Below, piece by piece: positions 19,175 to 28,194 of a DNA stretch of 64,000 nucleotides. Position numbers and translations under genes: made by a program. The notes below the pieces were generated by a model. The model searched no databases. It saw nothing but the letters and a program-made list of their open reading frames with translations, and was not told the origin of the DNA. How positions within the stretch are numbered: the first letter of the stretch is position 1; each line of letters begins with the position of its first letter. The DNA lies in contig AP025763.1 in the NCBI GenBank assembly GCA_027943745.1, forward strand, positions 2,542,001 through 2,606,000, written 5' to 3'. Origin of the DNA: Neptuniibacter victor. Its GTDB lineage: Bacteria; Pseudomonadota; Gammaproteobacteria; Pseudomonadales; Balneatricaceae.

Positions 19175-19777
19175 ATGAAGCTAACGAAACGACAAACAGA
19201 AGTTTTAGAATGCATTAAACGCCATATCGGCGAAACAGGTTATCCGCCTACTCGTGCAGATATAGCTAAAGACCTCGGATTTCGTTCTGCTAACGCCGCA
19301 GAGGAACACCTCAAGGCGCTCGCCAAAAAGGGTGCTATCGAAATCATTCCAGGAACATCTCGCGGTATTAGAGTACCTGAATTAGAAGAAGACCTTGGAC
19401 TACCCATTGTAGGTCAAGTTGCTGCTGGCTCACCAATATTGGCCGAAGAACATGTCGAAGACCACTGCACTATATCTTCTGACTTTTTTCAACCAAAAGC
19501 GGATTACCTTCTTCGGGTAAAAGGCGAGAGTATGAAAAACGTTGGCATTATGGATGGAGACTTACTCGCCGTTCACCAATGCCAGAACGCCCGAGATGGC
19601 CAGATTGTCGTGGCACGTATTGAAGATGAAGTAACCGTTAAACGCTTCAAAAAAGAGGGAAACATAGTCTATTTAATAGCAGAGAATGAAGAATTCGAAC
19701 CTATTATCATAGATCTAAAGGAACAAGAGCTAGCCATTGAAGGGCTAAGCGTTGGGGTTATACGTAGAGGTAATTAG
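19175..19777 (+). CDS. lexA: SOS response repressor LexA
   Basis: Repressor of the DNA-damage response, 200 residues. A winged helix-turn-helix DNA-binding domain (about 1-65) is followed by the self-cleaving domain. The cleavage site Ala84-Gly85 (QVAAGSP) and the catalytic Ser119 (GESM) and Lys156 (TVKRF) fall at the same numbers as in E. coli LexA. It is autoregulated through three SOS boxes. It ends 2 bases before sulA, forming a lexA-sulA operon as in Pseudomonas. Confidence 0.98.
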   Translation: MKLTKRQTEVLECIKRHIGETGYPPTRADIAKDLGFRSANAAEEHLKALAKKGAIEIIPGTSRGIRVPELEEDLGLPIVGQVAAGSPILAEEHVEDHCTISSDFFQPKADYLLRVKGESMKNVGIMDGDLLAVHQCQNARDGQIVVARIEDEVTVKRFKKEGNIVYLIAENEEFEPIIIDLKEQELAIEGLSVGVIRRGN

Positions 19778-19779
19778 TT

Positions 19780-20253
19780 ATGTTGGCACTACAAGCAAAC
19801 AGCAACACTCATTCGGTAATACTGAAAAACAAAGCTGTTCAAAAGGTCGTATCCATTGCGGCCAAAGAACCTAAAAACAGATCAGGTTTAGCAGGTAGTG
19901 TCACAGAAATTGTTGTACAAAATGACAATTTCTCTAATATCCCAATGCTTATGCCGCTGCTTGCACAACTAAGCCAAGACGACAGATGGTTTGTTTGGAT
20001 AGCACCACCTGTACTCCTACCCAAACAGCTATTACTCGATGCTGGAATAGATCTGAATAAAGTTATTTTGCTTAATCCTGATAATAAACATAGCACCTAT
20101 GCACTCGCTAAACAGGCACTAAGCACCGGCACCAGCCACTCGGTAATATCGTGGCCTGGCTATTTGTCAGAAGAAGAGTTTAACGAACTAGAGAATGCCG
20201 CGCAGAAAGGCCAAAGCCATGGGATTATTATTAGGCGCAGACAGCATAGCTGA
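19780..20253 (+). CDS. sulA: SOS-induced cell-division inhibitor SulA
   Basis: Inhibitor of FtsZ polymerisation that stops division during DNA damage, 157 residues. The central segment MLMPLLAQLSQDDRWFVWIAPP is typical of the SulA fold (RecA-like, without ATPase motifs), followed by LLLDAGIDLNKVILLNP. Its start is 2 bases from the lexA stop, so it is in the LexA-controlled operon. The stop codon lies within the loop of the terminator hairpin. The sequence is divergent from enterobacterial SulA, but the operon context is decisive. Confidence 0.9.
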   Translation: MLALQANSNTHSVILKNKAVQKVVSIAAKEPKNRSGLAGSVTEIVVQNDNFSNIPMLMPLLAQLSQDDRWFVWIAPPVLLPKQLLLDAGIDLNKVILLNPDNKHSTYALAKQALSTGTSHSVISWPGYLSEEEFNELENAAQKGQSHGIIIRRRQHS

Positions 20254-20274
20254 TACGCCTAATAATACATTTTT
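20227..20274 (+). terminator. Terminator of the lexA-sulA operon, spanning the sulA stop
   Basis: An 11-bp perfect stem ATTATTAGGCG (20227-20237) / CGCCTAATAAT (20256-20266) with an 18-base loop holding the sulA stop codon (20251-20253), then ACA-TTTTT. Confidence 0.75.
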
Positions 20275-20288
20275 CGATCAATAAGAGT

Positions 20289-20543
20289 TTAATGAATTAT
20301 CGGCTCAGGCTCTGCCTCTTCTTCATCGGACAGATCTAAACCTGAGTCTGCAACCATCTGAATACCAGCCGTTAGCATGACTCTAGCGACATCAAGGTAC
20401 TGACCGCTTAACTTCTCTCTTAACTCTTCGGAGAAGTTAACTTTTATCATAGGCTCAGCATCACTATCCGCATTACGAATAGCCATCTCACCATTTTCAA
20501 GCTCGATAATTTCTAAAACCATTTCTGGCGTCAAACTGGACAC
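20289..20543 (-). CDS. Conserved hypothetical protein downstream of topA operon
   Basis: An acidic, soluble 84-residue protein (MVLEIIELENGEMAIRNADS...) with no signal peptide or membrane segment and an acidic tail DEEEAEPEP. The start is GTG, 5 bases after the DUF6586 stop, so it belongs to the topA operon. The same order (lexA, sulA, a small hypothetical, a DUF6586 gene, topA) is known from Pseudomonas aeruginosa (PA3007-PA3011). Function unknown. Confidence 0.75.
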   Translation of the reverse strand: MSSLTPEMVLEIIELENGEMAIRNADSDAEPMIKVNFSEELREKLSGQYLDVARVMLTAGIQMVADSGLDLSDEEEAEPEPIIH

Positions 20544-20548
20544 TTACT

Positions 20549-21073
20549 TTACCACTCCTGCATACCTTCACGAAGACTATCGATCAACGCTGACAACGCA
20601 TTAAACCAAGTTTCATACTCTGCAATAATTGCCTTATCTTCAGCGTGATCTGGGTTCACTTGCAATACATGAATTTCAGAAACACTGTTCGTTTCATCTA
20701 TCTGCTCTTGCTTATCTGAACCATGCCAACAAGCCTCATATGCAGCCATCATTTTGTGAAGCCAGCCTTCATCATTATTTTCCAACTGACTTAGCTGTTT
20801 GAGCTCTGGGCTTTCGACGCCTGTTGCTTCCATTTTCACAGCAAGAGAACGATAGCCATCTAGCGCTTCAGTATCAACACTGTATGCCTCTGCGATCTCA
20901 CGCAAAAATGCATCATAGGCTGACGTAAGATGGAAAAGCACTGATTCATTATATGATTCAATCAATGCGTGCTTATTCCAGCTCGTATCAACTTGCGCTT
21001 GTTTTAATTGCTCAAGGTGTATACGAGTAAAATTTAATTTCTGATTTGTCCGTGCTAAATAGATACCGCTCAT
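20549..21073 (-). CDS. DUF6586-family protein
   Basis: A 174-residue, mainly alpha-helical, acidic cytoplasmic protein beginning MSGIYLARTNQKLNFTRIHLEQL, which resembles the P. aeruginosa PA3010-type family next to topA. It follows topA by 11 bases and precedes the small hypothetical gene by 5. Function is not known. Its lasting linkage to topA and lexA-sulA suggests a role tied to DNA topology or the cell cycle, but that is inference. Confidence 0.8.
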   Translation of the reverse strand: MSGIYLARTNQKLNFTRIHLEQLKQAQVDTSWNKHALIESYNESVLFHLTSAYDAFLREIAEAYSVDTEALDGYRSLAVKMEATGVESPELKQLSQLENNDEGWLHKMMAAYEACWHGSDKQEQIDETNSVSEIHVLQVNPDHAEDKAIIAEYETWFNALSALIDSLREGMQEW

Positions 21074-21084
21074 GATGACCCCAA

Positions 21085-23721
21085 CTATTTTTTAGCCTTT
21101 TTGCGAGTCTCTTCAACAACCCACTTCCCTTCACGATAGAATGCACGCCAACCAGTCGCTTTACCATTGACCTCGGTCATAACGTACTGCTCCTTCGTCT
21201 TACGGCTGTATCGAACTACGGTCAAATTGCCATCGGAGTCATTTTTAGGCGCACTAAAAAGAAAATCATATTTCGGATCAATCTCTTTCTGATGCGGCAG
21301 AAGTTCTACTATTTTCGGTGCTCTTGTTTCCCTATTACGCGGGAACTGACTCGCTGCCAAAAACAAGCCTGAAGCACCATCCCGTAGAATATAGGTATCT
21401 TCAACTTTTTCACACGCCAGCTCGGGCATTGGAACTGGATCCATCTTAGGCGGCGCAGCTTCGCCACTTCTCAGTAACTTACGTGTATTTTTACACTCAG
21501 TACATCCGAAATACTTACCAAACCGCCCTGTTTTAAGCTGCATCTCTGCAGAGCACTTATCACATTCTAAAACAGGACCATCGTATCCCTTGATGCGATA
21601 TTCACCGATCTCAACTTCAAAACCAGAACAATCGGGATTATTACCGCAAACATGTAACTTGCGCTGTTCGTCAATCAGATAAGAGTCCATCGCAGAACTA
21701 CAAATACTGCAACGATGTTTATTACGTAGAATGCGTGATTCTTCTTCATCATCTCCATCTACGCTGACAACCTCATCTCCTGATATTAGGTTAATCGTGC
21801 ACTTGCAGCGTTCTTTAGGAGGCAAACTATAACCAGAACACCCCAAGAACACGCCCGTGCTCGCCGTTCTAATCATCATATGACGGCCACAATCAGGGCA
21901 GCTAATATCTGTCTCAGTTGGAGAATTGGGACGCATCCCGTTCTCTTCACCCTGAGCATCTTCCAGTTTCCCGGAAAAATCGGCATAAAACTGATCTAAC
22001 AGAGCTTTCCAATCAGCATTCCCCTCGGCAACATCATCTAGACTCTCTTCCATCCGTGCAGTGAAGCTATAATCCATCAGATCTGAGAAATTTTCACCGA
22101 GACGCTCAACAACAATGTCACCCATCTTCTGAGCATAGAAACGACGATTCTGCACCTCTACATAACCACGATCTTGAATAGTAGAAATGATCGCTGCATA
22201 GGTCGATGGTCGACCAATACCCTGTTTCTCAAGCTCCTTAACTAAGCTAGCTTCAGTAAAACGAGGAGCGGGTTTAGTAAAATGTTGCTTAGGCAGCAAC
22301 TCAACCAATGTCAGGTTTTCACCCGCTTTGACATCAGGAAGAATAATATCTTCTTCGCCTTTGCCTTTCGCTGGCATAACCCGTGTATAACCATCAAATT
22401 GTAGAATGCGCCCTTTTGTGACTAATTCAAAATCACCTGCCGCTACAGTAACCCGTGTACTCAAAAACTTAGCCGGCGTCATTTGACATGCCATAAATTG
22501 ACGACGAATCAATTCGTATAAGCGCTCAGCATCACGATCCATCCCTTTCAGGGAGGTTGCCTCAACCGTTACATCTGACGGACGAATAGCCTCATGAGCC
22601 TCTTGAGCTCCCTCTTTACTGCTGTAACTTATCGCATTCTCAGGTAGATACTTACTACCGAAATGATCGCCAATATACTCTCTACATGCTGTTACAGCCT
22701 CTGCACTCAAATTTGTTGAGTCGGTTCGCATATAGGTAATGTAACCCGCTTCGTACAAACGCTGGGCCATCATCATGGTTTTCTTAACACCAAAGCTTAA
22801 ACGCGTACTTGCAGCTTGCTGTAGAGTAGATGTGATAAATGGTGCTGATGGCTTACTTGTCGTAGGCCTATCTTTACGACTCACAACCTCCATTGAGGTT
22901 GAGCGCAACTGTTCTAAATAGCCTTTAGTTTCGTCCTCAGAGCTTGGACGGAATGTTTCACCATTGATACGATGCACTTGCAGTTTTAGTGGGTCTTGCC
23001 CTGCTGTAAGCGCTTCTGCCTGAACCTCCCAAAACTCTTCGGGAATAAAAGCACGAATCTCTTTTTCTCGCTCAACAACCAGCTTAACCGCAACCGATTG
23101 CACCCGACCCGCCGACAAGCCACGTGCGACCTTCTCCCAAAGTAATGGGGAGATCATATAGCCAACAACGCGATCTAGAAAACGTCGCGCTTGCTGGGCA
23201 TTGACTCGATCCATATCTAGACTAGATGGTTGCTCGAAAGCGCCTGTAATCGCTTTTTTCGTTATCTCGTTAAAAACAACTCGACGGTATCGTTCTTCAT
23301 CACCGCCGATCGCCTCTCGAAGATGCCATGCAATTGCTTCCCCTTCGCGGTCCAAATCGGTCGCGAGATAGATTTCATCGGCATCTTTTGCAAGGCGCTT
23401 TAATTCATCAACAACTTTCTCTTTACCTGGCAGCACTTCATAATGCGGCTCCCAGCCTTTATCAGGATCTATACCCATACGACCTATAAGCTGTTCACGT
23501 GCTTTCTTTTTCTTATGAACAACCTTTTCTTCAGGCGACATCTTTCGGGTCAACGCAGCTAAACGAGCCCTTTCCTTCGGATCGGTCTTTTTCGTACTTC
23601 CGCTTGTAGGCAGATCACGGATGTGACCCACACTGGATTTAACAACATACTGGTTACCCAAGTATTTGTTGATAGTCTTCGCTTTAGCGGGTGACTCGAC
23701 GATAACAAGAGACTTTCCCAT
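21085..23721 (-). CDS. topA: DNA topoisomerase I
   Basis: Type IA topoisomerase that relaxes negatively supercoiled DNA, 878 residues. The TOPRIM domain starts at the N-terminus ([20 protein letters not shown]; Mg-binding [13 protein letters not shown]). The active-site tyrosine is in [12 protein letters not shown]. The core motif [19 protein letters not shown] is present. The C-terminal zinc ribbons have tetracysteine sets ([24 protein letters not shown] with GCTECKN). It leads a minus-strand operon with DUF6586 and a small unknown. A 298-base region with no clear gene lies upstream. Confidence 0.98.
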   Translation of the reverse strand: MGKSLVIVESPAKAKTINKYLGNQYVVKSSVGHIRDLPTSGSTKKTDPKERARLAALTRKMSPEEKVVHKKKKAREQLIGRMGIDPDKGWEPHYEVLPGKEKVVDELKRLAKDADEIYLATDLDREGEAIAWHLREAIGGDEERYRRVVFNEITKKAITGAFEQPSSLDMDRVNAQQARRFLDRVVGYMISPLLWEKVARGLSAGRVQSVAVKLVVEREKEIRAFIPEEFWEVQAEALTAGQDPLKLQVHRINGETFRPSSEDETKGYLEQLRSTSMEVVSRKDRPTTSKPSAPFITSTLQQAASTRLSFGVKKTMMMAQRLYEAGYITYMRTDSTNLSAEAVTACREYIGDHFGSKYLPENAISYSSKEGAQEAHEAIRPSDVTVEATSLKGMDRDAERLYELIRRQFMACQMTPAKFLSTRVTVAAGDFELVTKGRILQFDGYTRVMPAKGKGEEDIILPDVKAGENLTLVELLPKQHFTKPAPRFTEASLVKELEKQGIGRPSTYAAIISTIQDRGYVEVQNRRFYAQKMGDIVVERLGENFSDLMDYSFTARMEESLDDVAEGNADWKALLDQFYADFSGKLEDAQGEENGMRPNSPTETDISCPDCGRHMMIRTASTGVFLGCSGYSLPPKERCKCTINLISGDEVVSVDGDDEEESRILRNKHRCSICSSAMDSYLIDEQRKLHVCGNNPDCSGFEVEIGEYRIKGYDGPVLECDKCSAEMQLKTGRFGKYFGCTECKNTRKLLRSGEAAPPKMDPVPMPELACEKVEDTYILRDGASGLFLAASQFPRNRETRAPKIVELLPHQKEIDPKYDFLFSAPKNDSDGNLTVVRYSRKTKEQYVMTEVNGKATGWRAFYREGKWVVEETRKKAKK

Positions 23722-24019
23722 AGAGTCCTTCTTTCCTCAGGGCTATACAATCAAGAAGCCATAACTTAACAATAAAATGTAAATACGTATTTCATGCCTT
23801 ATTTAACCTACGATACTGCACAAAAATCTACAACGCTTCTTTTAGTGGCTAGTAAACAAATAATAATTTGGGTGCATATATAAGTGTTGAGAATGCAACG
23901 GTCAAGCAACAATTGCGATAAAAGTAGACCAATGGATCAACTAGAACTTTACCAATGCTCAGTTACAGGCCACAATATTCAACATAATCAACAACATTCT
24001 AGCTGGCACAAACAACCTA
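23722..24019. other. Intergenic region upstream of topA
   Basis: 298 bases between divergent topA and an unknown gene. It contains a 12-base palindrome AAATACGTATTT (23781-23792) and otherwise AT-rich sequence likely to hold both promoters. I see no RNA gene. Confidence 0.4.
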
Positions 24020-24724
24020 ATGTTTAATGACAATATAATCTATGTAGTACTAATTGCCGTAGTAGGACTTATTGCTATTACAGTCAATTTTGTCATCACA
24101 ACACGTGAACAGCAGGAAGATGCCAAAGACAAACGCTTAACGTGGCTCAAAGGCCAAGCTGAACATATACTTCAAGCAATTGCTGTCCTTAGGGAAGCTA
24201 ACTGCAAGCCAGAAATCATTCAAAAAATTAACGAACATGCTACCTCTCTGCTAGAAGAGGTCGCCATGCTAGCGCCAGATTCTGAGCTTTTCCAAGCATT
24301 ATCCCAACAGAAAGACACCGCTGATAAGGCCTTTGCATCCGCTGAAGTATTCGACAGCGACCGCTCATTAAAACGGGCACAAATATATATTAATTTTGCA
24401 GAGAAACTTGTGCTCCAACTTGCTCGTGGCGGTAAAGTAACTCCTGCTCTCGCTAGAAGCTATCAACAAGAGCTGTATTGGTTACGTATAACCGTGGTCG
24501 CTGATGCTCATTTAAGCCAAGGTGACAAATTTAAGAATGCAGAAGACCTAATGACAGCGGTCTCACATTATCGGCACGCAAAGGCTTTGCTTGTCCGAGC
24601 GAATATTCCTATGCAAAACAAAAAACCTCGTTTAGAGAAGGTTGAACAGCTCATAGAAAGCATTCAACCGAAACGAGCACGCTCCCAAGGGACATTAGCT
24701 GACTCGCTAGATCGCTTGCTTTAG
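24020..24724 (+). CDS. Hypothetical protein with one N-terminal membrane helix
   Basis: 234 residues. One N-terminal transmembrane segment (IIYVVLIAVVGLIAITVNFVI) anchors a largely alpha-helical, probably coiled or TPR-like cytoplasmic part (for example MTAVSHYRHAKALLVRANI). No enzyme motif is seen. The ATG has a poor ribosome site. The 3' end overlaps the convergent DUF1653 gene by 4 bases. Function unknown; I do not recognise the family. Confidence 0.75.
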   Translation: MFNDNIIYVVLIAVVGLIAITVNFVITTREQQEDAKDKRLTWLKGQAEHILQAIAVLREANCKPEIIQKINEHATSLLEEVAMLAPDSELFQALSQQKDTADKAFASAEVFDSDRSLKRAQIYINFAEKLVLQLARGGKVTPALARSYQQELYWLRITVVADAHLSQGDKFKNAEDLMTAVSHYRHAKALLVRANIPMQNKKPRLEKVEQLIESIQPKRARSQGTLADSLDRLL

Positions 24725-24945
24725 CGACCATCACCGATATATGCGAAACGTGGCACTTCATCACCATTATCCAGCAGCACGGTTTCGATAAACATTGCTA
24801 AGGGGCGTATCCATAACCCTTTATCGCCATAACATGTACGATAAACAACGTGCCACTCTTCGGTTTCTGAATGCCTTGCAACATCAACGACATCGTATTC
24901 AGGGCCCTTATAATGTCTATAACGTCCCGGCTTAATCTGTTCCAT
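24721..24945 (-). CDS. DUF1653-domain protein
   Basis: A 74-residue single-domain cytoplasmic protein. The start IKPGRYRHYKGPEYDVVDVARHSETEEWHVVYR is the hallmark of DUF1653 (a small beta-barrel family); the end, FIETVLLDNGDEVPRFAYIG, also fits. The biochemical role is uncharacterised. It follows the 168-residue unknown gene on the same strand by 16 bases and overlaps the convergent gene by 4. Confidence 0.9.
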   Translation of the reverse strand: MEQIKPGRYRHYKGPEYDVVDVARHSETEEWHVVYRTCYGDKGLWIRPLAMFIETVLLDNGDEVPRFAYIGDGR

Positions 24946-24961
24946 ACCATCAATCTCTTAC

Positions 24962-25468
24962 TTAGAATCCACTTTTTGCAATCTGCTGCAAAAGCCCTTT
25001 AAGCTCATCCAGCATCTCTTCACCGCCCTCTTCATCCCAATAAACCCCAACATGAATAGGCGTAGATTCAAGAGAGAAGACTCCCGCAGGCAATTTAGCG
25101 ATGGTTTCACACAGTTGCTCAAGCTGAGCATCTGACAAGGTACGCTCACCATCTGACCAACTCCACCCTGTGGGCAAACCTATATCGGCAATCGATTCAA
25201 TTCTAAAAACTTGCCAAGTTTTAAAGCTATTTTTCTCTTCTCTGGACAAACCTTCTCGTAAAATACGATAAGCAGTCATATCTTTCGATACGGGCTCCAT
25301 TTCACCTTTAGCTCTAGGTCCCGTTACTTTCTCTAACTGAACCAGAAAGCCTTGTGTTTTAGCCTTCATACGCAGCGCCGCTTGATATTTTTGGCGTGGT
25401 GTAGGCATCACCCACATCATCGAACCAATTAGTGACATCATAATTAGAATTATGATCATCCATTTCAT
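24962..25468 (-). CDS. Hypothetical protein with N-terminal membrane anchor
   Basis: 168 residues. An N-terminal hydrophobic helix (MIIILIMMSLIGSMMWVM) is followed by a basic stretch (RQKYQAALRMKAKTQGF) and a soluble domain with LPTGWSWSDGERTLSDAQLEQL. This suggests a membrane-tethered protein with the main domain in the cytoplasm, because of the basic flank after the helix. No family is recognised. It is probably co-transcribed with the DUF1653 gene. Confidence 0.7.
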   Translation of the reverse strand: MKWMIIILIMMSLIGSMMWVMPTPRQKYQAALRMKAKTQGFLVQLEKVTGPRAKGEMEPVSKDMTAYRILREGLSREEKNSFKTWQVFRIESIADIGLPTGWSWSDGERTLSDAQLEQLCETIAKLPAGVFSLESTPIHVGVYWDEEGGEEMLDELKGLLQQIAKSGF

Positions 25469-25546
25469 AGAAATAACCCCGTAAAGTCATCAGAGCGAAA
25501 CGCCATAGGCGCAGAGCTGGATAATTTAAGCACATTGCTTAATATA

Positions 25547-25560
25547 TTGATAAGCATCAG
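25547..25560. promoter_or_regulatory. FNR/Anr box upstream of the universal stress protein gene
   Basis: TTGAT-AAGC-ATCAG matches the FNR/Anr consensus TTGAT-N4-ATCAA at 9 of 10 positions. Its centre (25553.5) predicts a start near 25595 for a class II site; TACTCA at 25581-25586 is a possible -10. The fnr gene is in this window. Confidence 0.65.
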
Positions 25561-25649
25561 TTTTGCGAAGTTTAACAGAGTACTCAACTGCAAGCTCTAT
25601 GCTAACCTCATAAGTAGAGAGTAACCGCTAAAAACATTAAGGAATTATC

Positions 25650-26093
25650 ATGAGCACATATAAAAAAGTACTTCTAGCTCTAGATCTTTCAGACGAGTCT
25701 GACCAGTTACGTGAAAAAGCACGCTCGATCGCTTCAGCTAATCAAGCGGAACTTCATGTTATTCACGTTATTGAGCCTTTAAGTTTCGCCTATGGTGGCG
25801 ATGTCCCTATGGACTTAACATCGATTCAAGAGCAGCTGGATGAGCATGCAAATCAGAAACTGAATTCATTTTGTGATGCTCTAGACTACCCCGTCACATC
25901 AAAGATCGTTGCGACTGGGCAAACTGAAAGCGAAATCCATCGTATTGCTGACGAGGAAAAAGTTGATTTAATCATCGTTGGAAGCCACGGCCGTCATGGT
26001 ATCGCTCTACTACTAGGATCAACAGCCAATGGCGTTCTTCACGGTGCAAACTGCGACGTTCTCGCTATTAGAGTTAGAGATGAAGAGGAGTAA
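25650..26093 (+). CDS. Universal stress protein, UspA family
   Basis: Cytoplasmic universal stress protein of 147 residues with one Usp domain. The start YKKVLLALDLSDESDQL is typical. The nucleotide-binding pattern G-x2-G-x9-G-S is present (GSHGRHGIALLLGSTAN), so it is probably of the ATP-binding type. AAGGAAT precedes the ATG. An FNR box upstream predicts induction when oxygen is low, as for Anr-controlled Usp genes in Pseudomonas. It is convergent with uup. Confidence 0.92.
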   Translation: MSTYKKVLLALDLSDESDQLREKARSIASANQAELHVIHVIEPLSFAYGGDVPMDLTSIQEQLDEHANQKLNSFCDALDYPVTSKIVATGQTESEIHRIADEEKVDLIIVGSHGRHGIALLLGSTANGVLHGANCDVLAIRVRDEEE

Positions 26094-26153
26094 GCAGCGC
26101 CGAATATATCTACGGCTATATTTGAAGCCCCTAGAAGCAGTACAATTATGCTA

Positions 26154-26175
26154 GCAGGAAGATCACTCTTCCTGC
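26154..26175. other. Hairpin with uup stop codon in its loop
   Basis: GCAGGAAGA (26154-26162) / TCTTCCTGC (26167-26175), 9 bp perfect, with loop TCAC containing the uup stop codon (26163-26165, read on the minus strand). There is no strong T-run, so it would be a weak terminator or RNA-stabilising stem. Confidence 0.6.
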
Positions 26176-28046
26176 ATTGCTTCCAGCTCAACCCAACGAT
26201 CCATTAGGGTTTCTACAATACCTTCTTGCTGCTGCATCATTTCAAGCGTCTGACTAACGACATCATGAGGCTGTTGATAAAAATCACCTGAACCCGTTTC
26301 TTCCTGCAATTCAGCAAGGCGTTCCTCTGCGGCTTCTAATTTCGCAGGCAGTTCATCTAACTCTCGTTGCAGCTTGTAGCTTAACTTTTTCTTTTTAGCC
26401 GCCTTTTCTTTAACGACTGCTTTTACTTCCGCTTTCACTGCAGGTTTAGCGCTCATTTTTGATGGATCTGGGCGCTGTCTCAACCAATCGTTGTAGCCAC
26501 CTACATATTCGTTTAATTCACCATTGCCATCAAAGACTAAAGTACTCGTCACTACATTATCTAAGAAAGAACGATCATGACTAACCAACAAAATCGTGCC
26601 ATCAAAATCGAGGATAATCTCTTCAAGAAGCTCTAACGTTTCAATATCTAGATCATTGGTTGGCTCATCGAGCACCAACAGGTTGGCCGGCTGGCTAAAG
26701 AGCTTAGCAAGTAAAACACGGTTCGTTTCGCCACCCGACAACGCTTTAACCGGTGTCCTTGCCCGTTCGGGAGCAAACATAAAATCATTCAGATAACTAA
26801 TCAAATGACGTTGACGGCCATTGATAGTAATACTTTCTCGCCCTTCAGCAATGTTATCCATCACTGTTTTTTCAGGATCAACTTGTGCCCGCAATTGATC
26901 AAAATAAGCAACTTTTATATTAGTCCCTAACTTAACCTTACCACTGTCAGGTGATTGCTTACCTAAGAGCACACCTAATAAGCTACTTTTTCCTGCGCCA
27001 TTAGGACCTATTAAGCCAACCCGATCACCTCGTAGTAGCGAAAAGTCAAAATCACTAAACAGTGATTTATCATCAAACCCTAATGATACATTCTCAAGCT
27101 CAGCTACAATCTTACCGCTACGAGCAGCTTCCTCGAGTGCAAATTTAGCTTTCCCACCCCTTTCACGACGATCAGATCGCTCTGTACGCATTTTTTTCAA
27201 TGCTCGAACACGCCCTTCATTACGAGTTCTTCGCGCTTTTATGCCTTGCCTAATCCACGTTTCCTCTTGTGCTAAGCGCTTATCAAACAGAGCATTTTGT
27301 TTCTCTTCATCTTCAAGCATCTTCTGCTTAAGATCCATGTAAGCAGAATAACTACCCGGGAAAGACGACAAAACACCACGATCTAACTCAATAATCCGAG
27401 TTGCTAGGCGATCAACTAATGCTCGGTCATGGGAGATAATTAATAGACCGCCTTTAAATTCCAAAAGCTGTTGTTCTAGCCACTCTATTGTTTCAATATC
27501 CAGATGGTTCGTCGGCTCATCTAATAACAAAAGATCAGGTTGCTGAACAAGCGCTGCCCCAAGAGCCGTTCGGCGTCGCCACCCGCCTGACAATTCAGAC
27601 ATAAGTTTATCGCCAGGCAGCTCTAACTGTTCTATTACCCGCTGAACACGCTGCTCCAAATGCCAGCCATCGACAGCCTCTATCTCATGTTGCAGACGAT
27701 CCAGCTTCTTCATATCGACTTCAGCTGAAGACGCAAGCTCGTCATACGCCTCTCGAAGCATCAAAATATCTTGTAAACCTGCGGTGACAACATCACGAAC
27801 TTTCCGCTCATCTGCGGCAGGCATTGCTTGCGGAAGTTCTGCTATACGGCAGGTAGGTGAAGTCCAAAATTCGCCGCCATCTGCTTTGTGATGACCTGCA
27901 ACAAGTTTTAGTAAAGTCGATTTACCTGCACCGTTCAAACCAACCAGTGCAACACGCTCACCTGGATCTATTTGAAAATCAACGTTATCTAATAATGGTT
28001 TTGCGCCAAAGGCGATTGAGATTTTATCGAGTCTAATCAGAGGCAT
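26163..28046 (-). CDS. uup: ABC-F ATPase Uup
   Basis: Soluble ABC-F protein of 627 residues with two nucleotide-binding domains and no membrane helices. First domain: Walker A GLNGAGKSTLL, signature LSGGWRRRTALGAAL, Walker B LLLLDEPTNHLDIE. A charged linker follows (about 240-315). Second domain: GPNGAGKSSLLG, LSGGETNRVLL, VLDEPTNDLDIE. The C-terminal coiled coil (about 555-627, rich in Glu/Leu) is the DNA-binding Uup signature. Uup acts at ribosomes and in replication-associated stability; role by homology. Confidence 0.93.
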   Translation of the reverse strand: MPLIRLDKISIAFGAKPLLDNVDFQIDPGERVALVGLNGAGKSTLLKLVAGHHKADGGEFWTSPTCRIAELPQAMPAADERKVRDVVTAGLQDILMLREAYDELASSAEVDMKKLDRLQHEIEAVDGWHLEQRVQRVIEQLELPGDKLMSELSGGWRRRTALGAALVQQPDLLLLDEPTNHLDIETIEWLEQQLLEFKGGLLIISHDRALVDRLATRIIELDRGVLSSFPGSYSAYMDLKQKMLEDEEKQNALFDKRLAQEETWIRQGIKARRTRNEGRVRALKKMRTERSDRRERGGKAKFALEEAARSGKIVAELENVSLGFDDKSLFSDFDFSLLRGDRVGLIGPNGAGKSSLLGVLLGKQSPDSGKVKLGTNIKVAYFDQLRAQVDPEKTVMDNIAEGRESITINGRQRHLISYLNDFMFAPERARTPVKALSGGETNRVLLAKLFSQPANLLVLDEPTNDLDIETLELLEEIILDFDGTILLVSHDRSFLDNVVTSTLVFDGNGELNEYVGGYNDWLRQRPDPSKMSAKPAVKAEVKAVVKEKAAKKKKLSYKLQRELDELPAKLEAAEERLAELQEETGSGDFYQQPHDVVSQTLEMMQQQEGIVETLMDRWVELEAMQEE

Positions 28047-28194
28047 GATTGTTCAGCTTTTGTTCTATGAAGGCCGCTATTCTACTGGTTTTTACTAGAT
28101 ATGCATGAAAATGCTGCATTATGGCAAATTATTATTTAATAAACGGCTCAAACTGCCGTATAAGAGAGTAAAGGAAATATCATAGGACTTGGCA

